From Trochalopteron elliotii (Eukaryota; Chordata; Aves; Passeriformes; Leiothrichidae): DNA of 64,000 nt. The stretch spans positions 2,293,663 to 2,357,662 of the forward strand of contig JANPWX010000204.1 of assembly GCA_024734555.1 (NCBI GenBank). The letters are read 5' to 3'. This document shows positions 1 through 12,267 of this stretch, piece after piece. Numbering within the stretch: position 1 is the first letter of the stretch; each line of letters begins with the position of its first letter. Position numbers and translations under genes: made by a program. The notes below the pieces were generated by a model. The model was not told the DNA's origin, ran no database searches, and was given only the letters and a program-made list of their open reading frames with translations.

Positions 1-2849
1 TCAGCAGAAGATGTCCAGCCCTTGGCACAGATATCAGTGCGTGGTGCCTCTATCAGGTGCCTCTCACCAGCTTTGACAGCCACACAGGGGAGAGTGGGGC
101 TCCCTGGGCACAGGGACACACAGTCCAGCACGGTGAGGTGCATGGCAGAGTGAAGGGAGCCACATGGCACACATGTACTATCACTCCAGAGGTTTGCTCT
201 TCTGTACCCTTACTGAAGAATTCTTGCAACAAATTTTCACAAGCTAACTCCATATAGGTTCTAAGATTGCCTCAGACAAAGGACGATACTATAGTCTGGA
301 GAACTAAAATGATAATTTATAGTGTCTGGCAGGTGCTCATCAATCTTTTTGCTATTAGGGAGGGCATCAAGGCTGATATTCCTTCCTGATGGGTCTGTCA
401 TACACAACCATTTTGCCCTGTCTACTGAACTACACAACATTTTCTTTTTTTCTTTTCATGCCAGATGGTAATGAAATCCCATGAATTAATTACTTTTCCT
501 GAAGATATTTTGCCAATACAAGGTTTACTGTGCCCCTGCTGGCAGAACATATAAGGGTTTTCAAGACCCAATGTGTTATCATTGATGCTACATTATATAA
601 ATCACAAACTGATTATGATCCACCTTAGGAGTAGTTACCTGGTCTGCTCCCAGCCACCTGGCATTTGGGGAGATGATTTTCACATTACTGCATCAAGTGT
701 GCAAAGCAACCCCTCTCCCCCAGCGCTATTTCTTAAAGAAACGGAAGCACAATATCAGCCTGGCATCGGGTAGCAGCAAATGCGGTTGAAGCAGAAATCT
801 GTGGGCAGAGAGCGCCATCTCCAGCGTGTAAATCATAATTACTCTACGGTAACCAGCTTCTTTGGGATTTCTTTTTTGGAATTGCCATCTGTTCTGGCAA
901 AAGATGGAGAAAAAAGCCAGCTGAGACTGATGAAAGATTGAGACTTAAGCCGTAGCACTACCTTAATATCCTGTGGGGAGAGTTTGCTAATCCTTGCTGA
1001 AGTTTCTGAATTACATAAAAAAGCTGCTTAAAATTGTATGGAGCTGATTTGTTTCTGTTTTCAGCCACTTACTCAAGAATAAAATCCTGACAGAGCTAAT
1101 ATTTGTACTCTGTTGGGGTCCTCCAGCCTACTGAGAGTCCATGCATTTAACACTACACATGATGCATTTGATAGATACTTGGAAAAGCACATAAATGATA
1201 CCTCTAAGTACTGTCAAAGAACAATTGGGTGGAAAAACAGTGTCAATAAGCAATATGCAAAAACAGCACACAAAGTGAATGTAGAGGAATTATATACATA
1301 TAAATGCTACAAAATTGACAAATATTACAAAAATTACACTGAGACCAGTGCCTGTGAGTCCAGCCTCGTGATTATCGCTCAAGTGTTCATCCTAGAAACA
1401 TACCTTAAGGACATCAGTGACAAAGAATTTATCAGACAATAAAACTGAAAATCATACCTCTTCCATACATGTGGGATGTATTAGACTTAGCTACATTACA
1501 GAATTATTAATGAATATGCAAGAGCAAATTGATTACTGGATTTAAAGTGCTAGAAATACTAAACAGGTACATTGAATAGATCCATTCAGGAAGTGCTTAA
1601 AGACAACGTATCTGTTATCAGCTAGCCTTAAGAATAGCATTTCTGAACTAGATCCAGCATCTCATTTAAAACGCAAATTATTAGATTATTCTGTATTATT
1701 TTTATGATTGCGTTGTGAAGGCTTTTTTCTCAACCATTCAGGAAACCAGAAAGAGGTTTCTGCAAGAGACAGAAAGAATGTTGGTGTAGCTCTATTAGAA
1801 TGAGACCTGTAAAAGACAAGAAGGCAGTTACGAACAGTTGGCATTAATTTATGAAAAACAAATCCCACTTGGCCAACCTGACTGCATCCTCTAATGAAAT
1901 GGTTCACTACCGTGGACAAGGATGGAGCAATGGACACAGCAGATCTTGACTTCATTACAGTTGTTGAAATTGTTTCCTGCAGCACCTTCAGTGAAGGCTA
2001 CCAAGACTGCTGGGATCTAAATCACATCATCTGGAAGGAGGTGTTGAGGTATCCCGGGCCTCCCTTGTCCGCTGAAGAACCTAAGGGCCCATACAACAGC
2101 AGCCTGCCACTGCTTGAGGCGGGATTACAATACAATGGAGCTCAACTTCCCTTGGGAGTAGCATGCAATACTGCGGCAAACTATGGGGCACAAGGAGGTC
2201 CAAAGAGGACATTATGAAACAAACTATTCACTGTGGAAGGCAGACAGCCTGGACAAAGTATGAAATTCTTATTTTGGATGGTTTCAAGAGCTGTCAAGAC
2301 AGCTCTGCAACAGATGTGATTCACTTCAACCAGGAAAGCTTACTGCAACACCCAACACATCTATGATCGTGTACACAGGTGTAAAGGTGATGACTTCCTG
2401 GTCTGGGATTCTTGTTTATTGTGGGCCTCATTATTAATTTCGGAGTTTAAATATTTGAACAAACAAAAATAAAAATACTCTGCCATCTGTTGATAGCTGG
2501 TAAAACTGCAGATGTTCTTTCCTGGAACAGACTATTTCATCACCACATTTAAACCATTATCCGCTATTTCAGTTGGCAATATAAAAGTAGCAAAGAAGTG
2601 TAATGTATTTTGAAAATCCACCAACTGTCAGGTAAGTCACCGTGTTATTTATTCAACTCATAAAAGTGACGGATGTGCTTATAGAAAGATGCTGGGAGTA
2701 CACAGAATAATTTAAAACTCATCAGCAACCCTGATAACTCTCCGCTCTTCTCTGAACATAAGTTTGCACTATTTTTTTTTTAAGGCATGGTAAAGGTCAC
2801 CGAGATGCTCAGTTTTGACAGACGTATGAGCTATTTCTGCCTTCGAGGC
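1..2849. other. Upstream flank, no supported gene
   Basis: AT-rich sequence with scattered short frames in both strands. None has a splice structure, a recognisable domain or a consistent start. A slightly GC-richer block at about 1890-2300 has short overlapping frames in both strands but no similarity I recognise. It may hold HDDC2 regulatory elements. Confidence 0.5.
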
Positions 2850-3181
2850 TGCCTATCCCTCCTCACGCCCGGACCCAGCGGAAGAGAGCAGAGGACACGC
2901 CTGTCCCCTTCCCTTCCGCACTCCGCCGCGCTCATGCCCGTGAGCGGCGCGGCCCCTCTTGCTGCTCTTCTCGTTGCAGTCGCAGCCCGTGTAGTTCTTT
3001 CTTGTGGTTAATGAACCCCGAGAAGCCAGAGCTTTCGGGACGCGGTTCCCCCCACTGACACCGCTCCCCACACACCTACGCCTTCTGCGGACGCGTCCCC
3101 GGGGGCGCAGGGCGAGCACCGCCGCCTCCCGCCCTGGCAGGAGGAGGAGGAGCCGCGGTCGAAGCCGTGTAGCCGGCGCCG

Positions 3182-3241
3182 ATGGCGGCGGGCGGCTCGG
3201 TGGGGCTGCTGTCCTTCCTGCGGCTGCTCGGGCAGCTCAAG
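3182..3241 (+). CDS. HDDC2: HDDC2 coding exon 1
   Basis: 20 codons from ATG to LLGQLK, ending in phase 0 before the donor GTGGGC. It lies in the CpG-rich promoter region. The N-terminus before FLRLLGQLK is short and poorly conserved, as is usual in this family. Confidence 0.95.
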
Positions 3242-6200
3242 GTGGGCGCAAGTCCCTGTAATAGNNNNNNNNNNNNNNNNNNNNNNNNNNNNNNNNNNNN
3301 NNNNNNNNNNNNNNNNNNNNNNNNNNNNNNNNNNNNNNNNNNNNNNNNNNNNNNNNNNNNNNNNNNNNNNNNNNNNNNNNNNNNNNNNNNNNNNNNNNNN
3401 NNNNNNNNNNNNNNNNNNNNNNNNNNNNNNNNNNNNNNNNNNNNNNNNNNNNNNNNNNNNNNNNNNNNNNNNNNNNNNNNNNNNNNNNNNNNNNNNNNNN
3501 NNNNNNNNNNNNNNNNNNNNNNNNNNNNNNNNNNNNNNNNNNNNNNNNNNNNNNNNNNNNNNNNNNNNNNNNNNNNNNNNNNNNNNNNNNNNNNNNNNNN
3601 NNNNNNNNNNNNNNNCGGGCTGGGCCTTGGGCAGGTGTTCGCGGGGAGCCTCAAAGCTCTCCGGAGCGTGCAGGCCGTGGTCGGGCGGATTTTTTGCTGG
3701 TGTCTCTGAAACGAGGGCCTGCGAAACCAAGGGGTTTAACCTTCACAGTGCCGTGGTCTGGTGGATACGGTGGTATTTGCCCAGAGGTTGGACTCGATGA
3801 TCTCTGCGGCCTTTTCCAACCTGCACTGATTCTGTGATTCTGTGACATGGGCGCAGAGAGTACCGCGGACAGGATGGGTGTACAGGAACGTGCCAAACCC
3901 AGAGAGCGTCTCCGACCATATGTACAGGATGGCGATGATGGCTTTGGTGACTGAAGACAAAGGTCTTAACAAGGACAGGTGAGACGGCCTCTGCTTGTCA
4001 CGACCGTAATTTAATGTCGTGGGAGAGCTGCAAACAAAATGCTGAAAGAAGCTGTCCTCCCGAGTAAGAGCTTTTAAATCACACTGAAGGAATTTGAAAT
4101 CCGTTCCCCTTTTCTTTTCCCTCTGTCCTTTGGACAGGGTCCTGTTTGCCTGGACAATTGAAAGGGGCTAAAAACTTTATTGCTTAACTGTGGGTGTTGA
4201 GGCAAGTCCTTAGTGCAGAGGCTTAAAGCTGGTCTTCTTTCAGGCAGTAAATAAACAGGCTGAAGACCCGTGTTAAAAAATAGCCTGAAGCAACAGCCAG
4301 CCATGTCAGAGCCATACACCATGTGAATTTTGACAGACTGAAGGAGCACTCAGCAGCAGTAAGGAGCCACAGAAACTCTCTAGGATAGCAGAGAAAGCTC
4401 TAGGAGCTGGTATGAAGGCTTTTTTGAGTATTCTGCCGCAGACTGGCATGGCTACAGAGCTGTGAGTGACATATTATATACTGAATTTGGGATTGCTCCA
4501 ATCAGATTACCTTCTACCTGTTGCAGGAATTTGTTGTTGAAGTGTAAAATGTAGTTGATTACCACAGCATCTCCAAAAGCCAAGTATACAAAAGCTAAGT
4601 GCATTACTTTTGAATATTGTGCTCCGGTACACAGTGTATTTATACTTAAATCTACATTTACAAGCAGTAGGGACTAGAAATCAGAAATCAAAATTATGGC
4701 TAGGTGGAAAATACTCCCCTTAACAGAAAGTGGAAAATGTTACATAAGGTTTAAGAAAAGCTCCGACCAACCTTTAGAGAGTATATGAAGGGGGATAAAT
4801 TCTGCAGTCTCTTAGCCTTTGGATAAGTTTTCAACTTAAAATGCTGAAAAACTAATTATTCTGTCCTTCCTTCGTGTCAGATGCATACGATTAGCTTTGG
4901 TTCATGATATGGCTGAATGCATTGTTGGAGATATTGCTCCTGCGGATAATATCCCAAAAGAGGAGAAACACAGGAGAGAAGAGGTATGAACATAATGTGT
5001 GAAGCCACAGCTGCAGAGCATTCTGTGTCCTTTAATGTTCTGGTGGTGGTGAAGGAACACTCCAAGCAATATAATACTGTCATTGGCATTGGGCAAGCCT
5101 GCCACAAGCAAGTGGAGTTTTCAGCTCATTGCGATTTTTGTACCTGTAACGTCACCAAGTACAAAGTTATGGAAGAATCTTTGAAGTAATCTTCACCTTG
5201 GCTATTTGTTCCTGCACTAGCTGCAGTTCTGGTAGCCTGAATTAGGCACGTTTAGCAGTCTTACCAAGAGGTGAGGAGCAGGGAGTAGGTGCACTGAGTA
5301 GGATGGATGACAGTTCATGTCAGATCATGTGTGTGGTGCCAGATCATGACATTGACAGAGACTTCATTTAAACTTTTTGCACAGAACCTCAGATGCAGGT
5401 GTCTTTTTCATTGTTGTTGTGATTCTTTGAGTGCAGCATGCCTAGAGTCACTTTATTTTTTGGCCTTGTACTTATCCAGACTGTTGGTTTGTTGCTTTGG
5501 TTTGTGGCATTATTTGAAGAATATGTAAACCATTTCTGTAGCCACAGCTAGAGGGCAATGTCATGCCTCAGAAACTCTTCAGAGGCTTTTTTTTTGTTCA
5601 GTGTAAGAACACACTAAGAAGTATATTGAAAAAAAAGAAACACTGAAATTACAGTCAGTAAAGATAGTACTTCAAGAATGGCAAATGCACCTTAGATCTT
5701 AAATTTCCACTTTCTTAGCAAAGAGCTTACTTCTAGAGTTAGTCATGGCACCCCAGCCCCAAGTTTTAACTAGATAAGCATAAAAGAAGGGGGAATAATT
5801 GCAGAAGTGTTTGTTACACTCTTCAAAGAGCTTCAGAACACTGAACAGGAGAAATCTCTTTCCTGAAATCCTCTTAAGGTTGTTGTGCCACTGAGGATCA
5901 GCCTTCAACTTTGGTCTAGAGAGAATTCTCATTTGAATTTAGGCAAGGAAAAAGAGATTTTGATGCCTAGATATATTTAAGAAGTTTTCTTAAGGGTTTG
6001 CAGCTCCTTCTCCTCCCATTTCAATCAGTGAGGACTTCCTGTTGACTTTGTGGAAGGAGAGTAAAGCATTAAACATACGGGATGACTCTGAAATACTTTG
6101 TTGTAAAAACAGACCATAGGTAGCCACTTCAGGAGGTGGCTTGAGGTGAGTTATCAATACTCTGCTTCCCCTGCAGAGTTCTCCTTTTTTCTGTTTGCTC

Positions 6201-9200
6201 TACAGCTGACATTTTGAGCTGGCTCTGAAATTTGCTGCTTGTGCAGTAACTTCAACCAGCGAGTCTCACCAACACTAAGGCAGCAGAAAATGAACCTGAT
6301 AAAAACCACGAAGTTTTGGGGTTTTTTTGGAGGAGGGAGGGTGTTGTTTGGAGTAGGGGATTTTGACAGGTAAGTCATTTTAGCCACCCAACCTTGAAAT
6401 CTCATGAGTTCCAGAGCTGGAAAGAGGTGAGAAAGAATCAGACCTTGATGCTTCAGTGGTAGCAAGCAATGGGGAACCATATTATTGTGACATTGTATCC
6501 TGTATTTGAAGTGGAGAAACAATCATGGCATGAAGCCTTTGTCTTGCCTGTGATGTTGGTTGTTTCAGAAGCAGCCCTTCATATTACTGGGCAAAGTAAA
6601 GATGGCACAGAAATGAGACTAAGCAGCTGGGAGAGCATAAAGAGTGTGCAGAACAATTTCTGCAGTCACAAGTTCTGCCAGCAGCCTGTTCCAGCGCAGG
6701 CTTCCTGCAGGGTCACAGCCTCCTTTGGAAATCCTCCATGGGCCCCGGGTGGATATCTGCTCCACCATGGACCTTCAGGGGCTGCAGGTGGATCTCTGCT
6801 CCTCTCTAGGGCTGCAGGGGCACAGCTGCCTCACCATGGTCTTCCTCAGGAGCTGCAGGGGAATCTCTGCTCTGGCATCTGAAGCACCTCCTCCTTCTCC
6901 TTCTTCACTAACCCTGGTATCTGCAGAGTTCTTCCTCTCACTTCTCACTCCTCCGTCTGTGTGGAGTTGCACAGGGATTTCCCCTCCCCTTAAATATGTT
7001 ATCCAGAGGTGCTACTGCCTTGGCCTTGGCCAGAGCTGTAGCCAAACCTTGCCATGCCAAAACAAGATGGTAATGTGCTGTGCAGTGGATGTTTCTGCTA
7101 GCTTGGTAACAGCTAGATAATTATTCAGAAAAGAGAATGATAGAAATGTTTCTCAGAAAATAGATAAATGGAAAAAGCTTCTTTTTTTTCAGACAGCTAT
7201 GCAACAACTGACCCAGCTTCTATCAGAAGACCTCAGAAAAGAAATCTATGAACTCTGGGAAGTAAGTTTGCATTCTTTTAATCCTACGTTAAAATTCAGG
7301 GTGACCCATTCCCTTCTTCTCACGTACCTGTGAAATTGTGCCATCTCTTATTTTGACCTCAAGAAAGTGAGATTTATTCACTTAGAAGATAAAGCTTCAC
7401 AGTATGAGTCAAGGTCATTTTAGGATCTTTTTCAGACAGAAATGGTGGACTTTGGTAAAATAATGATCTTCTGCCCCTGGCCTCTCAGAGTTCCAGATGA
7501 ACCTGTCCAGGGCTTGGTTTGTACAGCTGAAGGAAGGGTCTGTCCTCTACATCCAGCCCTCTGGATGTAATTCCAGTTTTTTATTACGTTATCACTTTTG
7601 TTCTTATCTGGCCATTTGCAGGTTTTAATACGGGAAAAAAAAACAATGGTAGGTGATGATGCTGTGGATTATCTTCTGCTCCTTATGCAAGTAATTTCTG
7701 TGGCTTTCATTTCTTTCTAATAAAGTCCATTGGACCAGATATTTAGTAGTAACTTAAAATGATTAAGTAAACTAAAGTTTAAACTTAAATGTGACAAAAA
7801 AAATCACGCTTTTCTATGAACACTGGAGATTTCTGGCTTTGAGTTCCTTAAAAGTTTGTATTAGAAAGTATCTTTTGTGTTTGAAGGTGATTTAACCACT
7901 TTTATGTGAATCCATGCTGTTAATTGATAAGATCTTTTATACTTGGAAATGAGGGATGATGAGATTATTTTCAAACAATTCAAGTTTATAATTACTGTGC
8001 TTTATCTCCCCCTGACATATGGTCACATGGGGGGAATTGTATCCACAACCTCTTGTTCAAACAATGTGTTTCTTGGACTCTATGACCCAAGTCTGTATGT
8101 TACATTCATATTCTTTTCTACTTAGAGTGTATTTAAATTCCAGATACTTGCATCCAGTTTCTGCCTTGTGCTACAACACCCTGTTTGTGGTTTTGTTTTA
8201 GGTTTAGGGTTATTTTGGTCTTTTTTTCCATGTTTTAGTTGTGTGGTTGAACAGGCAGTGGGAATGGGCTCTCAGAGCTATATTTTAAGGTAATGGGGAT
8301 GAACCAACATCATCAGATATGGGAAATGATATGTGTGTACTTTTTTAGGGAACACTGGTTCCTTCTCCCTTGAGAAACTGTTATAATTGAGGAAAATGAG
8401 GTTTTGATGGATAAGGTTAGTTCTGTATAATTGGGTTTTTTTCTTTGCTGGTCTCAGTCTTCTCTGTGATGCTGTAAGAGCTGGTTCAGTATGGAGTCAG
8501 TTCTTCAGTGTTAGTTTTTCGTCATTCTCATTAACCATCATTTGATATGTGCACACTTTTGATAATTTGGTCCTTGTTTCTGCCTTCAGGATTATTTATT
8601 GGCACTGTGTCTGCAACTCATCAGCATGAGTGCAACCCACATGGCAGAGAGGGTACCCTAAAAATCTACTATTCACATGTAGTCCCTCTAGTGTTGCTTT
8701 AAGTGGAACAACTAGTTTCTCCTTAAGAAGGCAAAAAAAAGAGACAAAGAAAATAAGAAGCCTCTGATAACTTGGTGTGCTGCTCTGCTCTCAGCTAGCC
8801 AGAGACATTTCCCTATGATTTTTTTTGTGAGTGAAGGTGGTTATGCACCAGAGCTGAACAGTGCTGAGCAGGACAAGATCTCTTGGCAAGTCCTTCCTGC
8901 ACTGCCCTGCCCTTGTCTCTGTCTCTGTCTGCCTTTTAGCTTTAGAAGGACTTCTGCTTTGGATGGTGCTGGTGGGTACTTGACCCACGTGTAGTGTAGG
9001 GGAAAGAGGCAGCAGAAAGATGCCTCAGATATATTTTCACTTTATAACTTAATCTCAGATATGCTGGAAAAAACAGGAAAGTAAATGAATCAGCACATTT
9101 CAGCTCTGTCCTGCTTTTTTATTCTGAAGTGCAAAAGCATGGTAATGATTTTTAAAAGATGGCCTGTGGTGTGGGAGAGTCCAGTTAGTGTTTGTCCAAA

Positions 9201-12200
9201 GGACACTGTTGTTGCAGATTCTTAACCACCTGTGGGGAGGAAACAGTGTTTGTTTCAGCACTGTGCACAGTTGCACATGTCACAGCTGATGTTTCTTGAG
9301 GGCAATGTGAGCTGAGATGTGAATAATATCTGGTGGGCTGTGTAGCACAGAGGTTGGCAACAGATTGATATTCCCACCTAATTGCTGGAGGTGGGACCAA
9401 CTTTTACAGGTGAAGAGCCCTACTTCTCCTTTTCATGAAGTTCTGCTTTGTAATGCTGCCAAGAGTTTTGTTTGTCTTTGGGGGACCCTTCCCCTAGCAA
9501 AATAGATTATAAAAAAACAAAGTAGAAATAAATGGAATTAAGAAAATAAGTAGTACTTTAAAAATGAGGCAAATCTCAGGTTGAAATGAGAAAAACAAGA
9601 TAAAAACACTGAAATTAAATTTATTACTAAAATAATGGTGAAGATGTAACTGAAAATTCAAAGTACCATTGAAATCTAAATAGAATAGTAAACCAATCAA
9701 TCATGGCTATCAAAATCTGGATTTCTGACTTCAGAGGTAAAGTAATAAGCCTAAGAACAGGCTCCTAATAGTATGCAAGACAAAGAAATGACTGTCACAC
9801 TTCTCCGTGCATCACAGTGCTGGAATTACAAACCGGGATTTTGCTACTGTGGATGACACTCACAGCACAGTTGTTGTCTTTAGATGCAGAAAGGAATGCC
9901 AGATTCTGTGGATGTGGGAGCACAGATGGGCCCAGTGTGTACTTTGGTGGGATTAATGGTGGTGGGGTTGGGGAATAGAGTCAGACCTGCCAATGGTATC
10001 AAGGTAATGGTAACCTGCACAGAAGAAAATCTCTTTTTATGGGGTTGGCTTTGGAAGTCAGGAGAGTCAGGAACACCTGCTTATGAGATATCACATACAT
10101 TGCAGTAGATTTGGAAAAAGAAAATGCAATGCCAGATATGTCTGCAGCCATCACTGGAAGCAAATGACAGCAAAATTGTTCAAGTTGACTGGAAATATGA
10201 ATCACTCATATACTGATGATGACTGTAGAGAGGGAAAAGATGGCAGAGAGATTAAAGGACTTAAATTCTGAAGGGGAGGAAACCCATTAACCACTCCCCT
10301 TCCTATCTCCGAGGAGAGACATAAGGACATAAGCAGCTCAGACAGATTAGACCAAAAAGATTAGGCAGGAATGACAGGAGAAATACAAAGAACAACTCCA
10401 TATAGAAAGAGCAAGTGGTGAGAAAAATGCAAAATAGGTCTTAAAAATAGCTGGTGACAGTGCATAGGCACACACCATGGTAATTTATAGCCTTAGCCAG
10501 GCCTGAAATGATCTTTATATGTAAAATATGTTAAATTGAACCTATTGTTTAACTTGTATGTGATGCAGAGTTGCCTCCATATCATCCCTGATTCAGCCAA
10601 AATGGTTGGTATGTTTAGAGTCAGATTATGCAAAAGATTGTATTTTATGTCCCACTGCATATATTGGGACATATTTCAAATGTTTTGCTGACCACTGTGT
10701 GTTTGTAAAAACAAAGTGAAAGACATAATTTTGCTGAGTATTTCTGGAGTGGCTTGTACTAATGAAGAAAATTCTAGATATTTTAAAGAGATTTTAATAT
10801 TCTGTTTCAGAGTAACAAAATTATTTTCTTATAACTGCAAATCTTTTCAGGAATATGAAAACCAGTCTACTGCAGAGGCCAAGTTTGTAAAGCAGTTGGA
10901 TCAGTGTGAGATGATATTGCAAGCATTTGAGTACGAAGAGCTGGAAAACACACCTGGCAGACTGCAGGATTTTTTTGATTCAACTGCCGGTATGACATTT
11001 GGGCTTTTTTTTCCTCTTTCATAAATGAAATATATAAATTGCCCTTTTTTTCTGACAGACATTCAGAGCAAGTGAGAACTACTTATTTTACTAATTGTTC
11101 AAGTCCCCTAATGAATGGGAACATACCTGACATTTACCTCTAGGTATTAAACCTGAATTTCATTTATGCCAAATTCCTTTTCCATTACTTTTTACCTTAG
11201 AGAGAGGCACAGCTTTCCTTACACTTGCATATGTGTAAGGATTTCCCTGAAACATCAGAGTCTTCATGTAGGAGTCTTCAGTGTTCACTGGTGCTCTGGC
11301 AGCAGCTTGTTTGTACTCTGTCAATGTTTCAGGAACCAGTGAAGTAGAATTTGTTAGCCCAAAGTGAGCTGAGTGACCAGTCTCAGGTTCCTGTGAGAAC
11401 CACCTCAGTGAAATGATTAAGTTGCAACTGTGTTACTTTTTATTCTATCCACTGGTTTTCATCTTTTGCAAAATACACCGGTAGTTGAAAGCAGAGATAG
11501 GCATTTTGGCAAGGTTTGGCATTTTGAAGAGAGAAGGGCTATAACTAACTTATCTTGTCCTGGAAAAAAAACTAGGGATAGACAGAGTCCAGGAATAAGA
11601 GGAACAGCAGTCACCAAACAGAGTCCCTGACAAGTCCGATTTATACTCTGGTGACTCCCCAGGGAAATAATAATCTCCCTGGAAAATGTAAGACTTTGAT
11701 TAGTGAAGGAAAAAAAAGGACAACATGAATGAAACTTGTAATGCTTCATTTTCTAATGGACACCTCTGCTCCCCTACCAGAATTCAACAACTTAAATTGA
11801 GCTGGTGTCTGAGCAGAGCCTACAGCATATACCCCAAGTGCTCCTGTAATTGGAGTTGTTTTTTGTAGCATGATACATAGTATCAGATTATCTTGGTCAG
11901 GGTGCATCCCTTTTTCAGCTCTTAGTGTCTTAATAGAGCACAAAATACCAGCTTTTTGTGAAGAAGGGGTGTTAACTACACTTACTCCATAGTTGGACTG
12001 AACTGGGAGCATTCGCTTTCTTAAAAGAGTAATTTAACATTTATTCTGAGCCTAAAGTGACATCCCTGCTATCATTCCAATGCCAGCCTTTCACACATGG
12101 CAAAATGAGAGCATTTTTCATTAACCTTCCCTTTCTTTTGTTTTGCAGGGAAATTTGTTCACCCAGAAATACTCCAGCTTGTATCTCTGATTAACAGAGA

Positions 12201-12243
12201 AAGGAAAAAAAGTATAGCTGCTACATCTCATCCACATTCTTGA
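3182..12243 (+). CDS. HDDC2: HDDC2, HD-domain 5'-deoxynucleotidase (six exons, complete)
   Basis: Coding exons are 3182-3241, 3857-3978, 4881-4983, 7193-7261, 10851-10989 and 12149-12243. They sum to 588 nt, 195 codons plus TGA, and every junction is GT-AG and in phase. The family (HD superfamily, YfbR/HDDC2 type) removes the phosphate from deoxynucleoside 5'-monophosphates using a divalent metal; human HDDC2 is about 204 aa, so the length is normal. Metal-ligand residues are visible: His41 in SDHMYRM, His69-Asp70 in LVHDMAE, and Asp135 in KQLDQCEM. Other family hallmarks are VPRTGWVYRNV (exon 2), GDIAPADNIPKEEKHRREE (exon 3) and the PGRLQDFFDSTAGKF block across exons 5-6. The start at 3182 (GCCGATGG context) follows a CpG-rich 5' region and gives the usual short N-terminus ending LLGQLK. 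The assembly gap lies wholly in intron 1, so no coding sequence is lost. Identity is certain; enzyme activity is inferred from the family. Confidence 0.97.
3265..3615. other. Assembly gap (351 N)
   Basis: A run of 351 N inside HDDC2 intron 1, flanked by GC-rich sequence on both sides. The exon 1 donor precedes it and exon 2 follows it, and the protein joins without a missing piece, so the gap probably hides only intronic or CpG-island sequence. Its true length is unknown. Confidence 0.99.
3748..3846 (+). repeat. CR1 LINE 3'-end fragment in HDDC2 intron 1
   Basis: Sense CR1 3' tail: a GGTTGGACTCGATGATCTC core, then CCTTTTCCAACC, and the two terminal ATTCTGTG units at 3829-3844. It ends about 11 bases before exon 2. 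Confidence 0.9.
3857..3978 (+). CDS. HDDC2: HDDC2 coding exon 2 (first metal-binding His)
   Basis: 40 codons plus two bases. It starts RVPRTGWVYRNV and contains the VSDHMYRM motif with the first HD-domain histidine (His41), then ends ..GLNKD AG before donor GTGAGA. The acceptor GCGCAG follows the 3' end of a CR1 fragment by only about a dozen bases. Confidence 0.95.
3979..4880 (+). other. HDDC2 intron 2
   Basis: GT-AG intron of about 0.9 kb. I see no repeat family or other gene in it. Confidence 0.85.
4881..4983 (+). CDS. HDDC2: HDDC2 coding exon 3 (HD motif)
   Basis: One base completes Arg61, then 34 codons. It carries the His69-Asp70 pair of the HD motif (LVHDMAE) and the GDIAPADNIP loop. 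Acceptor TGTCAG, donor GTATGA, phase 0 at the end. Confidence 0.96.
4984..7192 (+). other. HDDC2 intron 3
   Basis: GT-AG intron of about 2.2 kb. Its only recognisable content is the GC-richer dispersed repeat at about 6640-7065, described separately. Confidence 0.85.
6640..7065 (+). repeat. Probable songbird dispersed repeat, LTR-type
   Basis: A GC-richer block inside an AT-rich intron. It shows a series of similar units: a CACCATGG core at about 6764 and again at 6832, each followed by CTGCAGG-type segments, then the CACCTCCTCC and TTAAATATGTTAT segments, and ends near CCTTGCCATGC. I recognise this arrangement as a dispersed repeat common in songbird genomes, probably derived from an LTR element. 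The copy is diverged and has no intact coding region. Family assignment is from memory of the pattern, not from a search. Confidence 0.55.
7193..7261 (+). CDS. HDDC2: HDDC2 coding exon 4
   Basis: 23 codons, TAMQQLTQLLSEDLRKEIYE then LWE, a helical segment of the HD domain. The acceptor has a strong run of T before CAG and the donor is GTAAGT. It is in phase 0 at both ends, so skipping it would remove 23 residues without a frameshift. Confidence 0.95.
7262..10850 (+). other. HDDC2 intron 4
   Basis: GT-AG intron of about 3.6 kb, mostly AT-rich unique-looking sequence. A short GTCTCT tandem occurs near 8913-8929. No gene or clear transposable element is visible. Confidence 0.8.
10851..10989 (+). 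CDS. HDDC2: HDDC2 coding exon 5 (last metal-binding Asp)
   Basis: 46 codons plus one base. Contains AKFVKQLDQCEMILQA with Asp135, the C-terminal metal ligand of the HD domain, and GRLQDFFDSTA. Acceptor CTTTTCAG, donor GTATGA. Confidence 0.96.
10990..12148 (+). other. HDDC2 intron 5
   Basis: GT-AG intron of about 1.2 kb. No repeat family or gene recognised. Confidence 0.85.
12149..12243 (+). CDS. HDDC2: HDDC2 coding exon 6 and stop
   Basis: Two bases complete Gly165, then KFVHPEILQLVSLINRERKK and a short Ser/His-rich tail ending HPHS before TGA at 12241-12243. The acceptor is TTTTGCAG. The poly(A) signal follows 25 bases after the stop codon. Confidence 0.95.
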
Positions 12244-12267
12244 GGTGTTCCTAAGTGCTGTAGCCAT

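Larger units (their letters stand above)
2850..3720. promoter_or_regulatory. CpG-rich promoter region of HDDC2
   Basis: The base composition changes sharply from the AT-rich flank to GC-rich sequence with many CG dinucleotides at about 2850-3264, continuing after the assembly gap at 3616-3720. The HDDC2 start codon lies inside it. No TATA box is evident. This is the usual CpG-island promoter of a broadly expressed gene; the transcription start itself cannot be fixed from sequence. Confidence 0.8.

Noticed and set aside
1113..1442. 109-codon open frame upstream of HDDC2
   Set aside because: It begins with TTG, has no recognisable domain or splice signals, and lies in AT-rich flank; chance frames of this size are expected in 64 kb.
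1894..2217. Overlapping + and - frames at about 1.7-2.4 kb, briefly considered as a transposon-derived coding fragment
   Set aside because: No conserved motif survived inspection in either strand and no repeat ends were found.
3008..3730. Long frames spanning the N run
   Set aside because: They exist only because N is read as open; the flanking sequence is the HDDC2 CpG region.
6469..7120. Open frames of 137 and 158 codons
   Set aside because: They lie within or across the GC-rich dispersed repeat; unit structure and GC bias explain the openness.
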